Assembly: GCA_963717215.1 (NCBI GenBank)
Contig: CAVQVS010000004.1
Span: forward strand, 248,001 to 312,000
Direction of reading: 5' to 3'
From: Roseiarcus sp963717215
Lineage (GTDB): Bacteria > Pseudomonadota > Alphaproteobacteria > Rhizobiales > Beijerinckiaceae
Length of the DNA: 64,000 nucleotides
Part shown: positions 1-8,272 of the stretch, piece after piece
How positions within the stretch are numbered: position 1 is the stretch's first letter
How the letters are laid out: every line of letters begins with the position of its first letter
Translations under genes and position numbers: made by a program
The notes under the pieces: generated by a model
Seen by the model: only the letters and a program-made list of their open reading frames with translations
Told to the model about the DNA's origin: nothing
Databases searched by the model: none

Positions 1-135
1 CGCGAGCGTGCCTGCCGCAACAGCAGCGGCGCCGAAAAGCAGCGCTCGCCTTTGCAGGGAAAGCCCGTCCGGGGACGCTTTCGAGAGCTGTGGGGCGGCG
101 GGATTGATCTCCACGGACTGTGGCTGCTCAGCCAT
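1..135 (-). CDS. Partial protein with twin-arginine-like signal peptide
   Basis: The minus strand starts with ATG at 135 and stays open for 45 codons to the window edge, so only the N-terminus is visible. It has a polar stretch of about 28 residues, then two arginines followed by a hydrophobic run (RRALLFGAAAVAAGTLA). This is the layout of a twin-arginine or Sec signal, so the mature protein is probably exported or lipid-anchored. The family cannot be told from this fragment. It is divergent from minC, with about 208 bases between them. Confidence 0.55.
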   Translation of the reverse strand, partial: MAEQPQSVEINPAAPQLSKASPDGLSLQRRALLFGAAAVAAGTLA

Positions 136-281
136 GGCGTTTAACTCCCTCGAACTGAAAGCAGGTCGTGCGCCGGAACAAGCGTCCGTCTACCAGAGCC
201 GTAGTACCGTGAGTTAACGTCGTAATGTGGCGCTGAGCGCGATTGATTTCCACCGGCAATCATCAACGGCAGTCCGCGTTC

Positions 282-298
282 TTAACAATTCATAAACC
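282..298 (+). promoter_or_regulatory. Possible CtrA-like box upstream of minC
   Basis: TTAA, seven bases, then TAAAC lies about 50 bases upstream of the minC start. The CtrA consensus is TTAA-N7-TTAAC, so this is one mismatch away. Control of min genes by CtrA is reported in some alphaproteobacteria, but binding here is inference only. Confidence 0.3.
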
Positions 299-343
299 AT
301 TCCGACGCAAACGTGGTTAACGAAACGCCAACGGACTGGTGCG

Positions 344-1069
344 ATGAACGCGCATGTAGGCCCTGCTCAAACCCTCAAGTTTCGAGCGCAATCTCTTCTG
401 GCCTACGTCCTCGAGCCGGTTCAACCGCTCGACGAATGGTTTACGGCGCTCGATGGCTGGCTTGCCCGCTCGCCGACTTTCTTTATCGCCAGGCCCGTCA
501 TTCTCGACATGGCGGCGCTCGACATCACCCTCAAGGAATACCGCGATCTCCTGAACGGCCTCGCGCGCCGCCACATCAGGGTCATGGGGGCGGAGAACGT
601 CGACCGCGGACTCGTCGGGCCGCACCTGCCTCCGGTCGTTTCCGGGGGCCGGCCAATCGATCCCCCGACACTGGGCGAGACTACGCCAACACCTCGAGAG
701 GAAGACACGCCGGCTGTTGCGCCAACCGCGCCTGAAAAAACCGATTCGCTGATCGTCGAAGGCAATGTGCGCTCCGGTCAGACGATCATGCATGCCCAGG
801 GAGACGTGACGATCATCGGCCGGGTCGCCTCGGGCGCGGAGATCGTCGCGGGCGGATCCGTTCACATCTATGGCGCTCTGCAGGGCAGGGTGATCGCCGG
901 GATCTCGGGCTCACGCTCCGCACGCATATTCTGCACCGAAGCAAGGGCTGAACTGCTGTGCATCGGCGGCGCCTATGTCACAGCGGAAAACATAACTTCC
1001 GAGATGGAGGGCCGCAGTCTGGAGGCCCGGCTGGACGGCGACGAACTCAAACTCCGAATCTTAAGCTGA
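344..1069 (+). CDS. minC: Septum site-determining protein MinC
   Basis: This 241-residue protein is the division inhibitor that blocks FtsZ assembly away from midcell when recruited to the membrane by MinD. An N-terminal FtsZ-binding domain (roughly residues 5-100) and a proline-rich linker are followed by the C-terminal beta-helix domain (about 135-235), whose glycine-rich turns are visible (GNVRSGQTI, GDVTIIGRVASGAEI, GGSVHIYGALQGR). Length is normal for the family. It is first in the minC-minD-minE order, with minD starting 24 bases downstream. The ATG at 344 fits the family N-terminus. Confidence 0.93.
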   Translation: MNAHVGPAQTLKFRAQSLLAYVLEPVQPLDEWFTALDGWLARSPTFFIARPVILDMAALDITLKEYRDLLNGLARRHIRVMGAENVDRGLVGPHLPPVVSGGRPIDPPTLGETTPTPREEDTPAVAPTAPEKTDSLIVEGNVRSGQTIMHAQGDVTIIGRVASGAEIVAGGSVHIYGALQGRVIAGISGSRSARIFCTEARAELLCIGGAYVTAENITSEMEGRSLEARLDGDELKLRILS

Positions 1070-1093
1070 AGGGCTCGCAAGGGGACAACGCGC

Positions 1094-1912
1094 ATGAGCA
1101 AGGTGATCGTCGTTACATCAGGAAAGGGTGGTGTAGGCAAAACCACCTCGACCGCGTCGCTTGGCGCCGCGCTCGCGCAGGGCGGACAGCGCGTCTGCGT
1201 CGTCGATTTCGACGTCGGACTCCGCAACCTCGATCTGGTGATGGGCGCCGAGCGGCGAGTCGTCTTTGATTTCATCAACGTCGCCCAGGGCGACGCCAAG
1301 CTCTCGCAGGCGCTGATCCGCGATAAGCGCATCGATACGCTGCACTTGTTGGCGGCCTCGCAGACGCGCGACAAGGACGCGCTGACCACCGAGGGCGTCG
1401 AGCGGGTCATCGGCGAATTGCGCGAGACTTTCGACTACGTGCTCTGCGACAGCCCGGCGGGCATCGAGCGAGGCGCGCTTCTGGCGATGCGGCACGCCGA
1501 CCAGGCGATCGTGGTCGCGAACCCGGAAGTGTCCTCGGTGCGCGACTCCGACCGGATCATCGGCCTCCTCGATTCCAAGACCCTGCGCGCCGAGCGCGGC
1601 GAGCCGATGGAGAAGCACCTGCTGCTCACCCGGTTCGATCCCGCGCGTTCGAATTCAGGCGAGATGCTGAGCATCGAGGACGTGCTCGAGATCCTCTCCA
1701 TCCCGCTCCTGGGCGTGATCCCGGAAAGCCGCGAGATCCTGCGGGCCTCGAACATCGGCGCGCCTGTGACGACCAACGCCGCCGGGGGCCCGGCTCGACT
1801 GGCCTATCTCGAAGCGGCCCGGCGGCTTGGCGGCGAAACGACTGCGCCGGTCGCGATCCCGGATGAAAAGAAGACCTTCTTCACGCGCCTGTTCGGCCGG
1901 AGGGCAGCATGA
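1094..1912 (+). CDS. minD: Septum site-determining ATPase MinD
   Basis: This membrane-associated ParA/MinD-type ATPase of 272 residues drives the Min system. The deviant Walker A motif GKGGVGKTT is at residues 10-18 and the Walker B-like segment VVDFDVGLRN at about 36-45. The C-terminus is rich in basic and aromatic residues (KKTFFTRLFGRR), as expected for the amphipathic membrane-targeting helix. It follows minC and overlaps minE by four bases (ATGA), which implies translational coupling within one operon. Confidence 0.96.
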   Translation: MSKVIVVTSGKGGVGKTTSTASLGAALAQGGQRVCVVDFDVGLRNLDLVMGAERRVVFDFINVAQGDAKLSQALIRDKRIDTLHLLAASQTRDKDALTTEGVERVIGELRETFDYVLCDSPAGIERGALLAMRHADQAIVVANPEVSSVRDSDRIIGLLDSKTLRAERGEPMEKHLLLTRFDPARSNSGEMLSIEDVLEILSIPLLGVIPESREILRASNIGAPVTTNAAGGPARLAYLEAARRLGGETTAPVAIPDEKKTFFTRLFGRRAA

Positions 1913-2187
1913 ACCTGTTCGGATTTCTCAAGGCGCGCGGCACCGCACCGGTCGCCCGCGAGCGGCTTCAAATCCTTCTCGCCCATGAGCGCGTCGCGCT
2001 CGGTCCGCGCGATCTCGTCGCCATTCTGCGCGACGAATTGCTCGCCACCATCGCTCGCCACATCGAATTCGATCCGGAGAAGCTGTCGGTGAAGATGGAG
2101 CGCTCGGATTCGGTCTCGACGCTGGAGATCGATGTCGAGATTCCTTGCGACAAGTTCATGGCCCGGCCCCAGGCGTCCGCGGCCTGA
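1909..2187 (+). CDS. minE: Cell division topological specificity factor MinE
   Basis: This is a 92-residue MinE, which stimulates MinD ATPase and confines the MinC/MinD inhibitor to the poles. The N-terminus has a short amphipathic segment (NLFGFLKARG). The anti-MinCD helix region and the topological specificity domain follow (around residues 15-85), including SVKMERSDSVSTLEIDVEIP. It overlaps the minD stop by four bases and is followed at once by an inverted repeat and the convergent phaZ gene. The size is normal. Confidence 0.94.
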   Translation: MNLFGFLKARGTAPVARERLQILLAHERVALGPRDLVAILRDELLATIARHIEFDPEKLSVKMERSDSVSTLEIDVEIPCDKFMARPQASAA

Positions 2188-2201
2188 TTCTCTCCTGCCG
2201 G

Positions 2202-2223
2202 GAGCGCCTGGTTTCAGGCGCTC
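2202..2223. terminator. Hairpin between convergent minE and phaZ
   Basis: GAGCGCCTG and CAGGCGCTC form a perfect 9-bp stem with a GTTT loop, starting 15 bases after minE and overlapping the end of phaZ. No T-run follows, so it may act as a weak or bidirectional terminator or only as an RNA end-protecting hairpin. Confidence 0.5.
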
Positions 2224-3512
2224 TTCGCCCGCCGCGACCCGTTGAGCTTGGCCGGCTTCGCGGGTTCGGCGCCGGAATCGATTCCGGCGATGAACTCGCG
2301 GATGCGCGGGACGATCAGTTTGCGAAACCGGGAGCCGTTGAAGACGCCGTAATGGCCGACCCCCTCGGCGAGGTAATAGTGCTTCCTCGACTCGGGGATA
2401 TTGACGCACAAGTCGTTGGCGGCGCAGGTCTGGCCGACGCCCGAGATGTCGTCCTTCTCCCCTTCCACGCTCAGAAGGCCGGCGTTGCGGATCGCCTTGA
2501 GATCGACCAGCCGCCCGCGGTGGGTCATCTCGCCTTTCGGCAAGGCGTGGCGCACGAACACGGTCTCGATCGTCTGCATGTAGTATTCGGCGGCGAGGTC
2601 CATCACCGCCAGATATTCGTCGTAGAACTCGCGGTGCTTCTCGGCCGGATCCTCATCGCCCGTGACGAGATGGTTGAACATGTCGAAATGGGCGGTGACA
2701 TGGCGGTCGATGTTCATCGCCATGAAGCCGCTGAGCTGAAGAAAGCCCGGATAGACCTCGCGGCCGAAGCCGGGATAGGGGAACGGCGCCGTGTGCAGGC
2801 AGTTGCGGCGGAACCACTCGACGCCGCGCTTCTCGGCGAGCTTGTTCACCTCGGTCGGGCTGCGGCGTGTGTCCACTGGGCCGCCCATGAGCGTCATGCT
2901 CGCAGGCGCGGCGGGGTCGCCGTCGGCCTCCATCAGCGCCGTAGCCGCGAGCAGCGGCACCGAAGGCTGGCAGACCCCGATCGTGTGCACGCCCGGGCCC
3001 AGATGGGTCAGCATCTCGCGCAGGTAGACGATGTAGTCGTCGAGGTCGAAGGGTCCGAGCGCCAGGGGAACCATGCGCGCATCGGTCCAGTCGGTGATGT
3101 AGACGTCGCAATGGGGCAGGAACGCTTCGACCGTGCCGCGAAGCAGGGTCGCGTAATGGCCCGACATCGGCGCGACGATGAGAAGCTTCGGCTGATCGGC
3201 GCCGCCGGCGAAATCAGGCCGGGCGAAATGGAGGAGGTTGCAGAACGGCTTCGCCCAGACGACCTCCTCGAGGATCGGATAGACGGTCCCGTCGACGGCA
3301 AAGTCGTCGAGCCGAAAGGCCGGCTTGCCGTAGCGGCGCGTCAGGCGCTCGAACAGCTCGGTGCTGGCCGAGATGTTCTTACCGAGAGGCGTGTTCGAGA
3401 GCGGGTTCCAGGGATTGCTGAAGATCAAATGCGTCGCGTCGGACATCGCGCGGGCCGGCGCCAGAGCGGCATGCGCCATTTCGTAGAGTTGATAGGGATA
3501 GGTGGGGGACAT
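2214..3512 (-). CDS. phaZ: Intracellular polyhydroxyalkanoate (PHB) depolymerase
   Basis: This protein of 432 residues matches the intracellular PhaZ family, which releases 3-hydroxybutyrate units from stored PHB granules. The nucleophile motif is a lipase box with cysteine in place of serine, GVCQPS (C181). The likely partners are the Asp in EGEKDDISG and the His in EGVGHYGVFNG near the C-terminus. I chose ATG at 3512 (MSPTYPYQLYEMAHA), which matches the family N-terminus; the open frame runs 24 codons further upstream. The gene is convergent with minE and has a striking palindrome 20-57 bases upstream of the start. Confidence 0.9.
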   Translation of the reverse strand: MSPTYPYQLYEMAHAALAPARAMSDATHLIFSNPWNPLSNTPLGKNISASTELFERLTRRYGKPAFRLDDFAVDGTVYPILEEVVWAKPFCNLLHFARPDFAGGADQPKLLIVAPMSGHYATLLRGTVEAFLPHCDVYITDWTDARMVPLALGPFDLDDYIVYLREMLTHLGPGVHTIGVCQPSVPLLAATALMEADGDPAAPASMTLMGGPVDTRRSPTEVNKLAEKRGVEWFRRNCLHTAPFPYPGFGREVYPGFLQLSGFMAMNIDRHVTAHFDMFNHLVTGDEDPAEKHREFYDEYLAVMDLAAEYYMQTIETVFVRHALPKGEMTHRGRLVDLKAIRNAGLLSVEGEKDDISGVGQTCAANDLCVNIPESRKHYYLAEGVGHYGVFNGSRFRKLIVPRIREFIAGIDSGAEPAKPAKLNGSRRAKSA

Positions 3513-3531
3513 ACAGACTGACCGGTTTGGC

Positions 3532-3569
3532 GCAAACGAATCGGGCTGACATGTCAGCCTACCGTTTGC
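3532..3569. promoter_or_regulatory. Nested palindrome upstream of phaZ
   Basis: GGCTGACATGTCAGCC (3544-3559) is a perfect 16-bp palindrome. It is enclosed by a second inverted repeat, GCAAACG (3532-3538) and CGTTTGC (3563-3569), with a centre one base off. It sits in the phaZ leader or promoter and looks like an operator for a dimeric regulator. The regulator is unknown. Confidence 0.5.
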
Positions 3570-3773
3570 ACCACAACATAGCAATTAAGCCTAAAGGATA
3601 AGCTTACAGGCTCCCCAGCGAGGCGTGACGGTCCAATTTTGCGTCAAGCAACCGTCACGACTCTGGCACCGAGAACAGTTTGCCGGCGCGAGTCGCGCGT
3701 TGCCCTGCGCCGGAAATCAGAGGAAGCGCGCCCACCTGTTATTGCGGGCGCGACGGGCGGTCGACGCGGCGAA

Positions 3774-4115
3774 TCAGGCGCCGGCGCTGGCTTTCAACGG
3801 AACGCCCGCATCCGTCAGAACCGACGACAGTTCACCGGACTGGAACATCTCGCGGACAATATCGCACCCGCCCACGAACTCGCCTTTGACGTAGAGCTGG
3901 GGGATGGTCGGCCAGTTGGCGTATTCCTTCACGCCCTGACGAATTTCCGCGTCCTCGAGCACGTTCACGCCGACGACCGGCGCGCCGACATATTCCAGGA
4001 TCTGGATCACCTGGCCGGAAAACCCGCATTGCGGAAATTCGGGCGTTCCCTTCATGAACAGAACAACCGGATTTTCCGAGATAAGCTTCTCGATCCGTTC
4101 GCGAGCATTCGCCAT
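3774..4115 (-). CDS. grxD: Monothiol glutaredoxin, CGFS type
   Basis: This is a 113-residue monothiol glutaredoxin of the Grx4/GrxD family, which carries and transfers [2Fe-2S] clusters using glutathione. The CGFS active site is at residues 30-33, after KGTPEFPQ. The WPTIPQLYVKGEFVGGCDI segment holds the conserved cis-proline and glutathione-binding residues. In many Rhizobiales the gene follows purL and bolA. Here it stands alone between phaZ and moaA, while purS-purQ are some 18 kb away. The ATG at 4115 gives the standard length. Confidence 0.93.
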   Translation of the reverse strand: MANARERIEKLISENPVVLFMKGTPEFPQCGFSGQVIQILEYVGAPVVGVNVLEDAEIRQGVKEYANWPTIPQLYVKGEFVGGCDIVREMFQSGELSSVLTDAGVPLKASAGA

Positions 4116-4206
4116 AGCGCTGGGTCCTCACAGGAGCGGAGAGTCAAGGTCCCCGCCTTCGCCCGATTGATATAGCGCGGGTAAGCGGTCCCTGCCAGCG
4201 GATCGT

Positions 4207-5244
4207 TCAGAAAAAGAAGCGTGTCAGCCGCCGGTCGCGTTCATATGGCGGTGAACGGCAGGGCGCCGCCGATCGGGCGATGACGAAGTCATGGCCTTTG
4301 GGCTTGCGCTTTATGCCCGCCCGGATCGCCTCTACGAGCGGCCCGTTGGAAGCGGAGCGGCGAAGCGGCTCGCGCAAATCGACCGCATCCTCCTGGCCCA
4401 GGCACATATAGAGGGTGCCGGTGCAGGTGACGCGCACCCGATTGCAGCTTTCGCAGAAATTGTGCGTAAGCGGAGTGATGAATCCGATCCGGCCCCCTGT
4501 TTCCTGAACGTCGTAATAGCGCGCCGGGCCGCCGGTGACGTAAGTCGAAGGCGTAAGGGTCAGGTAGTCCTGGAGGCGGGCGCGCAACTCCGGCAAGGGC
4601 AGGAATTGATCCGTGCGGTCGCGCTCCATGTCGCCAAGCGGCATCACCTCGATGAAGGTCAGGTCGAAGCCGCGCCCATTCGCCCATTTGACCAGATCCA
4701 GGGCTTCTTCCTCGTTGAAACCCTTCAGGGCGACCGTGTTGATCTTGATCTTGAGCCCCGCGGCCGAAGCGGCGTCGATGCCTGCCAGAACGACGCTCAA
4801 ATCGCCCCAGCGCGTCACTTGGCGAAACTTCTCCGGATCGAGCGTATCGAGCGAGACGTTGACGCGCCTCACCCCGCAATCCGCAAGTTCGGAGGCAAAG
4901 CGAGCGAGCTGAGAGCCGTTGGTGGTGACCGTCACTTCGTCCAGCGTTCCGGCGCCGAGGTGTCGGGAAAGGCCATGGAACAACGACATCACATTGCGCC
5001 TGACCAGCGGTTCGCCGCCGGTGATGCGAATTTTTCGCGCGCCAAGGCTGACAAAAGTCGAGCACAATCGATCGAGCTCTTCGAGCGACAGGATGTCCCG
5101 CTTGGGCAGGAAATTCATGTCCTCGGACATGCAGTACACGCACCGATAGTCGCAACGGTCGGTGACGGAGATTCGCACATAGGCGATCGCGCGGCCGAAC
5201 GGGTCGATAAGCGGCGGAACGGCCAAAGGCGCGTGAGCATTCAT
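4207..5244 (-). CDS. moaA: GTP 3',8-cyclase MoaA, C-terminal tail out of frame
   Basis: MoaA is the radical SAM enzyme of the first step of molybdenum cofactor synthesis. The N-terminal [4Fe-4S] motif CxxxCxxC (C31, C35, C38) and the C-terminal cluster motif (CESCNRVRVTC) are intact. ATG at 5244 is preferred over a GTG at 5271. The last about 20 codons do not match the family. In the next frame, ending at TGA 4226-4224, the expected tail RPAVHRHMNATGG is encoded. An extra GGGC at 4275-4278 (or one extra base there) would explain the shift. The Gly-Gly end is needed for MoaA activity, so the protein as read may be impaired. Confidence 0.9.
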   Translation of the reverse strand: MNAHAPLAVPPLIDPFGRAIAYVRISVTDRCDYRCVYCMSEDMNFLPKRDILSLEELDRLCSTFVSLGARKIRITGGEPLVRRNVMSLFHGLSRHLGAGTLDEVTVTTNGSQLARFASELADCGVRRVNVSLDTLDPEKFRQVTRWGDLSVVLAGIDAASAAGLKIKINTVALKGFNEEEALDLVKWANGRGFDLTFIEVMPLGDMERDRTDQFLPLPELRARLQDYLTLTPSTYVTGGPARYYDVQETGGRIGFITPLTHNFCESCNRVRVTCTGTLYMCLGQEDAVDLREPLRRSASNGPLVEAIRAGIKRKPKGHDFVIARSAAPCRSPPYERDRRLTRFFF

Positions 5245-5563
5245 CACGTAAGGATATAGGCCCGCATTCACGTGAAAGAAAGGCGCGGTTTGGCGGCCGA
5301 GCCTAAAGTTCTCAGAGCGTTATATTTAGCGGGGAATAGCGTGCATACAGACAAGAAACGACGACGGCTGTTGTCAGGCCAAATATCAGCGTTCGCGCCT
5401 GGCCGCCCGGGCGCCAGCAGTACTGTGGAGAGCGAGAAGGCGTCGTTTCTGGGGGGCTTGAGCCGTCGCGGCTGACGCTGATTGACGATTCGAACCCCCA
5501 TCCGGGTAACGGGGCCGGCATCGCGAGCGAAGCACCGAGATCCGGCGGGACTCGGGGTGACCG
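5245..5563. other. Intergenic region between moaA and a membrane protein gene
   Basis: 319 bases hold the divergent 5' ends of moaA (minus) and the small membrane protein (plus). There is an AT-rich patch near 5315-5345 that could hold a promoter. I see no convincing gene. A short stretch at 5488-5498 resembles a tRNA T-loop but has no matching stem. Confidence 0.4.
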
Positions 5564-5854
5564 ATGGGCGTGTTCGCGCTACTCAATCGTCTGTTTCGTG
5601 GGCCGGCGTGGCTGACATTCCTGATCATGGGCCTGGCGCTGGGCGGCCTCGCGCTGTGCTCGTTCAACCTGCTGTTTCTGTTTCAGGCCAACTCCCAGTT
5701 GATCTTCACGTATGGCGCCATGGCGGCGTTCGATGGAGGCCTGCTGCAATTCATCGAACTGACCGTCTGGGGCTATCTCGCGCTCATCTGCTTTATCGTT
5801 GTTGAGACCTGCCGTGAGGGCCTCTTAAGCCGAATCCGTCACGCGCGGCCGTGA
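5564..5854 (+). CDS. Small two-helix inner-membrane protein, unknown function
   Basis: This is a 96-residue protein I do not recognise. Two hydrophobic segments are clear, at about residues 15-40 and 61-81, separated by a short loop containing QANSQLIFTYG. The C-terminus is basic (SRIRHARP), suggesting a cytoplasmic end. Codon use looks native. It lies alone, divergent from moaA, in front of a gene-poor stretch. Confidence 0.6.
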   Translation: MGVFALLNRLFRGPAWLTFLIMGLALGGLALCSFNLLFLFQANSQLIFTYGAMAAFDGGLLQFIELTVWGYLALICFIVVETCREGLLSRIRHARP

Positions 5855-6602
5855 CGCCAGGCCTTCCGACGCGGCCCGACCAACGCGCCGGTTCGAACGG
5901 GGCAGTCTATAAAATAAAAAATGCTAAATCATTTCCTTATTTCAGAGTATTCGACTATATAATGGGCGCGATCATCAGATTTGCATCCATGTTCGAACCG
6001 CCGCCGGGATTACCGATCACGAGAAATCGCAGGTCAGGCGCTGGTCATTCCCCCGCAGCGGCAGTCGAGGTCCCGCAGAGGGGAACTCGAGGCCCACTTG
6101 CGGGGCGCAGGTCTGTCCTTTTCGGGTAAAGAAAGGGCCCGAGGTGGAATTGCGCGAAACAAAAACGCGGCTAAACCATTGAAAACCAACAATTCCGCGA
6201 AATCGGTGATTCGACGGTCGTAATAAATTCAATGAGTTACGACCTGCGCTGCGAAGCGTTTCATTTCGCTTGGCGAAAGATTTGTTTCGTTTTCGCGCGT
6301 TTTGGGCTCATCGACGTATGAAAACGAAATGCGCCGGGTCTCGTCGCTCGGCCTCAGTCAGAATGCAGTCGATTTGGAGCACTTGGCCGCGGAAGGTTGC
6401 ATAAACGAGCCGCTAAATCCATGAAATCATTGGCGCGCGTAACTTTGTGCGCCCGCTAACTGCCGTTAGATTGCGGCGAAGCAGACCCACCGGGTTGGCG
6501 CGCCAGCATTCGCGACCTTGACCCCATCCCCGGCGAGGACTTGAATGATGGAGGCGCCAATCCAGGCTCGAGCCTGGGTTGTGACGATGATGGAATGCGG
6601 CG
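5855..6602. other. Gene-poor region with AT-rich patches and stem-loops
   Basis: About 750 bases have no convincing gene and are visibly richer in A and T than the flanks, especially 5905-5965 and 6130-6330. A TATAAT sequence lies at 5958-5963 without a good -35 partner. TTTCGTTTTC (6285-6294) and GAAAACGAAA (6320-6329) form a 10-bp inverted repeat with a 25-base loop. Short frames here have unlikely compositions. A small RNA or remnants of foreign DNA are possible but not shown. Confidence 0.4.
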
Positions 6603-6797
6603 ATGAAGACGGGTTTGACGCTAACTCAAGTGGACGCACGAATTGCGGCTGTCCGGGAGAATCTCGAGGAGCTGGTTGAACAGTCCGCCGCCGATTCCAG
6701 CGCAGGCCACGACGATTTGAATGCGGCGCGGATCGCTGAACAGGAGAAGGAGCTTGCAGAATTGACGGAGCTCCGAGAGAGCCTGACGGGCAAGTAA
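6603..6797 (+). CDS. Small acidic helical protein, unknown function
   Basis: This is a 64-residue frame starting with ATG at 6603. The product is acidic and almost wholly helix-forming, with heptad-like hydrophobic spacing (VDARIAAVRENLEELVEQ and EQEKELAELTELRESL), so a short coiled coil is likely. No family is recognised. The amino-acid content looks like a real protein rather than a shadow, and it ends about 55 bases before the convergent mobA. Confidence 0.5.
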   Translation: MKTGLTLTQVDARIAAVRENLEELVEQSAADSSAGHDDLNAARIAEQEKELAELTELRESLTGK

Positions 6798-6853
6798 TCG
6801 CTCGAGAGCGAGGCAATGCGCCTTCGCGTCGGTCTAGCCGACTTCGCTGCGAG

Positions 6854-7483
6854 TTAAGCGAGACCTTCCAGCGCCACAAGCCGCTCGGCCTCCGCAAGAT
6901 CCTCTACGGTGTTGACGTTGAAGAACGGATCGACCGGCTCAGCCGTCCAGGAGACCGTCGCAATGCGATAAAGCGCGGTCCAATCTTGAACCTTACGCAG
7001 CCTCTCCACCAAAAGGGCTTCGCGCAACGCGTCGCGCAACGCGACCTTCCACAGTCCGATCACCGGATGAGATCGTCCTTGCGAGACCGCGACGGCAAGC
7101 TCCGCGCCTTGAACGGAGACGGCCTGGCGCAGCCGCACGACCAGGTCTCGAGGCAGAAAGGGGCAATCTCCGGGAGCGCTGAGAATCCATTCCGCGTCGG
7201 GCTGGTGGGCCGCGGCCCAGTCGAGCCCGGCAAGGATTCCGGCAAGCGGTCCGGGATGTTCCTTCACTCCATCGGCGATCACGGGCAGGCCGAACGACAC
7301 AAATCGCGTGGGATCGCCGTTGGCGCTGAGAACCAGGCCTTTGCATTGCGGCTCGAGCCGCCCAATAACGCGGGCCAGAATCCTGTGTCCGCCAATTTTT
7401 CGCAGGGGCTTGTCGCCGCCGCCCATTCGACGCGCCAGACCGCCCGCCAGCACCACCCCTGGAACGCCGAAAGCTTCAACCAT
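6854..7483 (-). CDS. mobA: Molybdenum cofactor guanylyltransferase MobA
   Basis: MobA transfers GMP from GTP to molybdopterin to make the guanine dinucleotide cofactor used by DMSO-reductase-type enzymes. The N-terminal nucleotide-binding signature LAGGLARRMGGGDKPL is at about residues 11-26, and SAPGDCPFLP holds the metal-binding Asp. The open frame begins at 7618, but ATG at 7483 (MVEAFGVPGVVLAGG) has an AAGAGA ribosome site and gives a normal 209 residues. It is divergent from a TusA-like gene; moaA, of the same pathway, is 1.6 kb away. Confidence 0.9.
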   Translation of the reverse strand: MVEAFGVPGVVLAGGLARRMGGGDKPLRKIGGHRILARVIGRLEPQCKGLVLSANGDPTRFVSFGLPVIADGVKEHPGPLAGILAGLDWAAAHQPDAEWILSAPGDCPFLPRDLVVRLRQAVSVQGAELAVAVSQGRSHPVIGLWKVALRDALREALLVERLRKVQDWTALYRIATVSWTAEPVDPFFNVNTVEDLAEAERLVALEGLA

Positions 7484-7626
7484 CGCAATCGTCTCTTGTC
7501 GTGTTGGGAGCCGGCCCGCAAGGCTCTGATCAACGGATGCAGGTCGACCAGAAATAGAGCGTTTCAACCCAACAAATGAGAGAAGGCGCCGTTGACGACC
7601 AGCCAATCTTCGGCGCATTCCACGCC

Positions 7627-7884
7627 ATGACTACCGTCAAGTTGGATCTGTCGGGACTGAAATGTCCCCTTCCGGCGCTCAAGACGCGCAAGGCCTTAAA
7701 GTCCTTGATTCCGGGCGATCGGCTGGAAGTGCGCTGCACCGACCCGCTTGCTGTGATCGACATTCCTCATTTGGTCGGAGCGGTCGGCGACCATTTGGAG
7801 AGCATCGAGCGCGGTGACCGAGACACCGTGTTCCGCATCGAAAAGTCCGCTCCGACCCTGGCGTCAAAACCGCCTTCTTGTTGA
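7627..7884 (+). CDS. TusA-family sulfurtransferase (sulfur carrier)
   Basis: This 85-residue protein has the conserved CPxP motif (KCPLPALKTRKAL, C13), which carries persulfide sulfur in TusA-like proteins. The second beta-alpha unit includes DPLAVIDIPHL. I chose ATG at 7627 because MTTVKLDLSGLKCPLP matches the family N-terminus; the frame extends 17 codons upstream. Divergence from mobA suggests, as inference, sulfur supply to molybdenum cofactor maturation, but a general tRNA-thiolation or sulfur-trafficking role is equally possible. Confidence 0.83.
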   Translation: MTTVKLDLSGLKCPLPALKTRKALKSLIPGDRLEVRCTDPLAVIDIPHLVGAVGDHLESIERGDRDTVFRIEKSAPTLASKPPSC

Positions 7885-8272
7885 TCAGGCCGACGCGCCG
7901 CTCCGACGGCGGCAAACTCAGTTTTCTGCCGCCACGCGCCAGACTTCAATCTGTATTCGCCAAAATGTACGTAGGGCTTAGTTAAGAGGACGCGCGAAAC
8001 GTTAGCGAGCCCCGGGGTAAAAATTGGCGCACCGGCGATTGTTTAGCCCTGAGAAAGGCGCCCATGCCTTAAAAGATTCTGAATACGCTTCAAGCTGAAA
8101 CGATCACGCTTTAAATCTCAGATTAGCCTGGGCGCTCGGAAATGGCTTCAGTAGACCAGCGCCTCGCATGATCAGCTCTATAGCATCGGCTCTTCCTCTT
8201 TCGCTTTCCCGGCCCTAACTTCGCCACGTAATTTCGGTTCTTCGCGGCATTTGGCCGGCGAACAAGGAATCA
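7885..8272. other. Intergenic region before the lpt genes
   Basis: 388 bases between the TusA-like gene and lptC. No gene or strong hairpin is evident. AT-richer blocks near 7970-8010 and 8065-8130 could contain the lptC promoter. Confidence 0.4.

Noticed and set aside
2145..3521. 458-codon plus-strand frame over phaZ
   Set aside because: It runs antisense to the clear PHB depolymerase and has no protein-like motifs.
5488..5498. tRNA-like T-loop (GATTCGAACCC)
   Set aside because: No T-stem partner, acceptor or anticodon arm can be formed around it.
5981..6223. 80-codon frame in the gene-poor stretch
   Set aside because: Arg/Ser-rich, random-like composition without a ribosome site.
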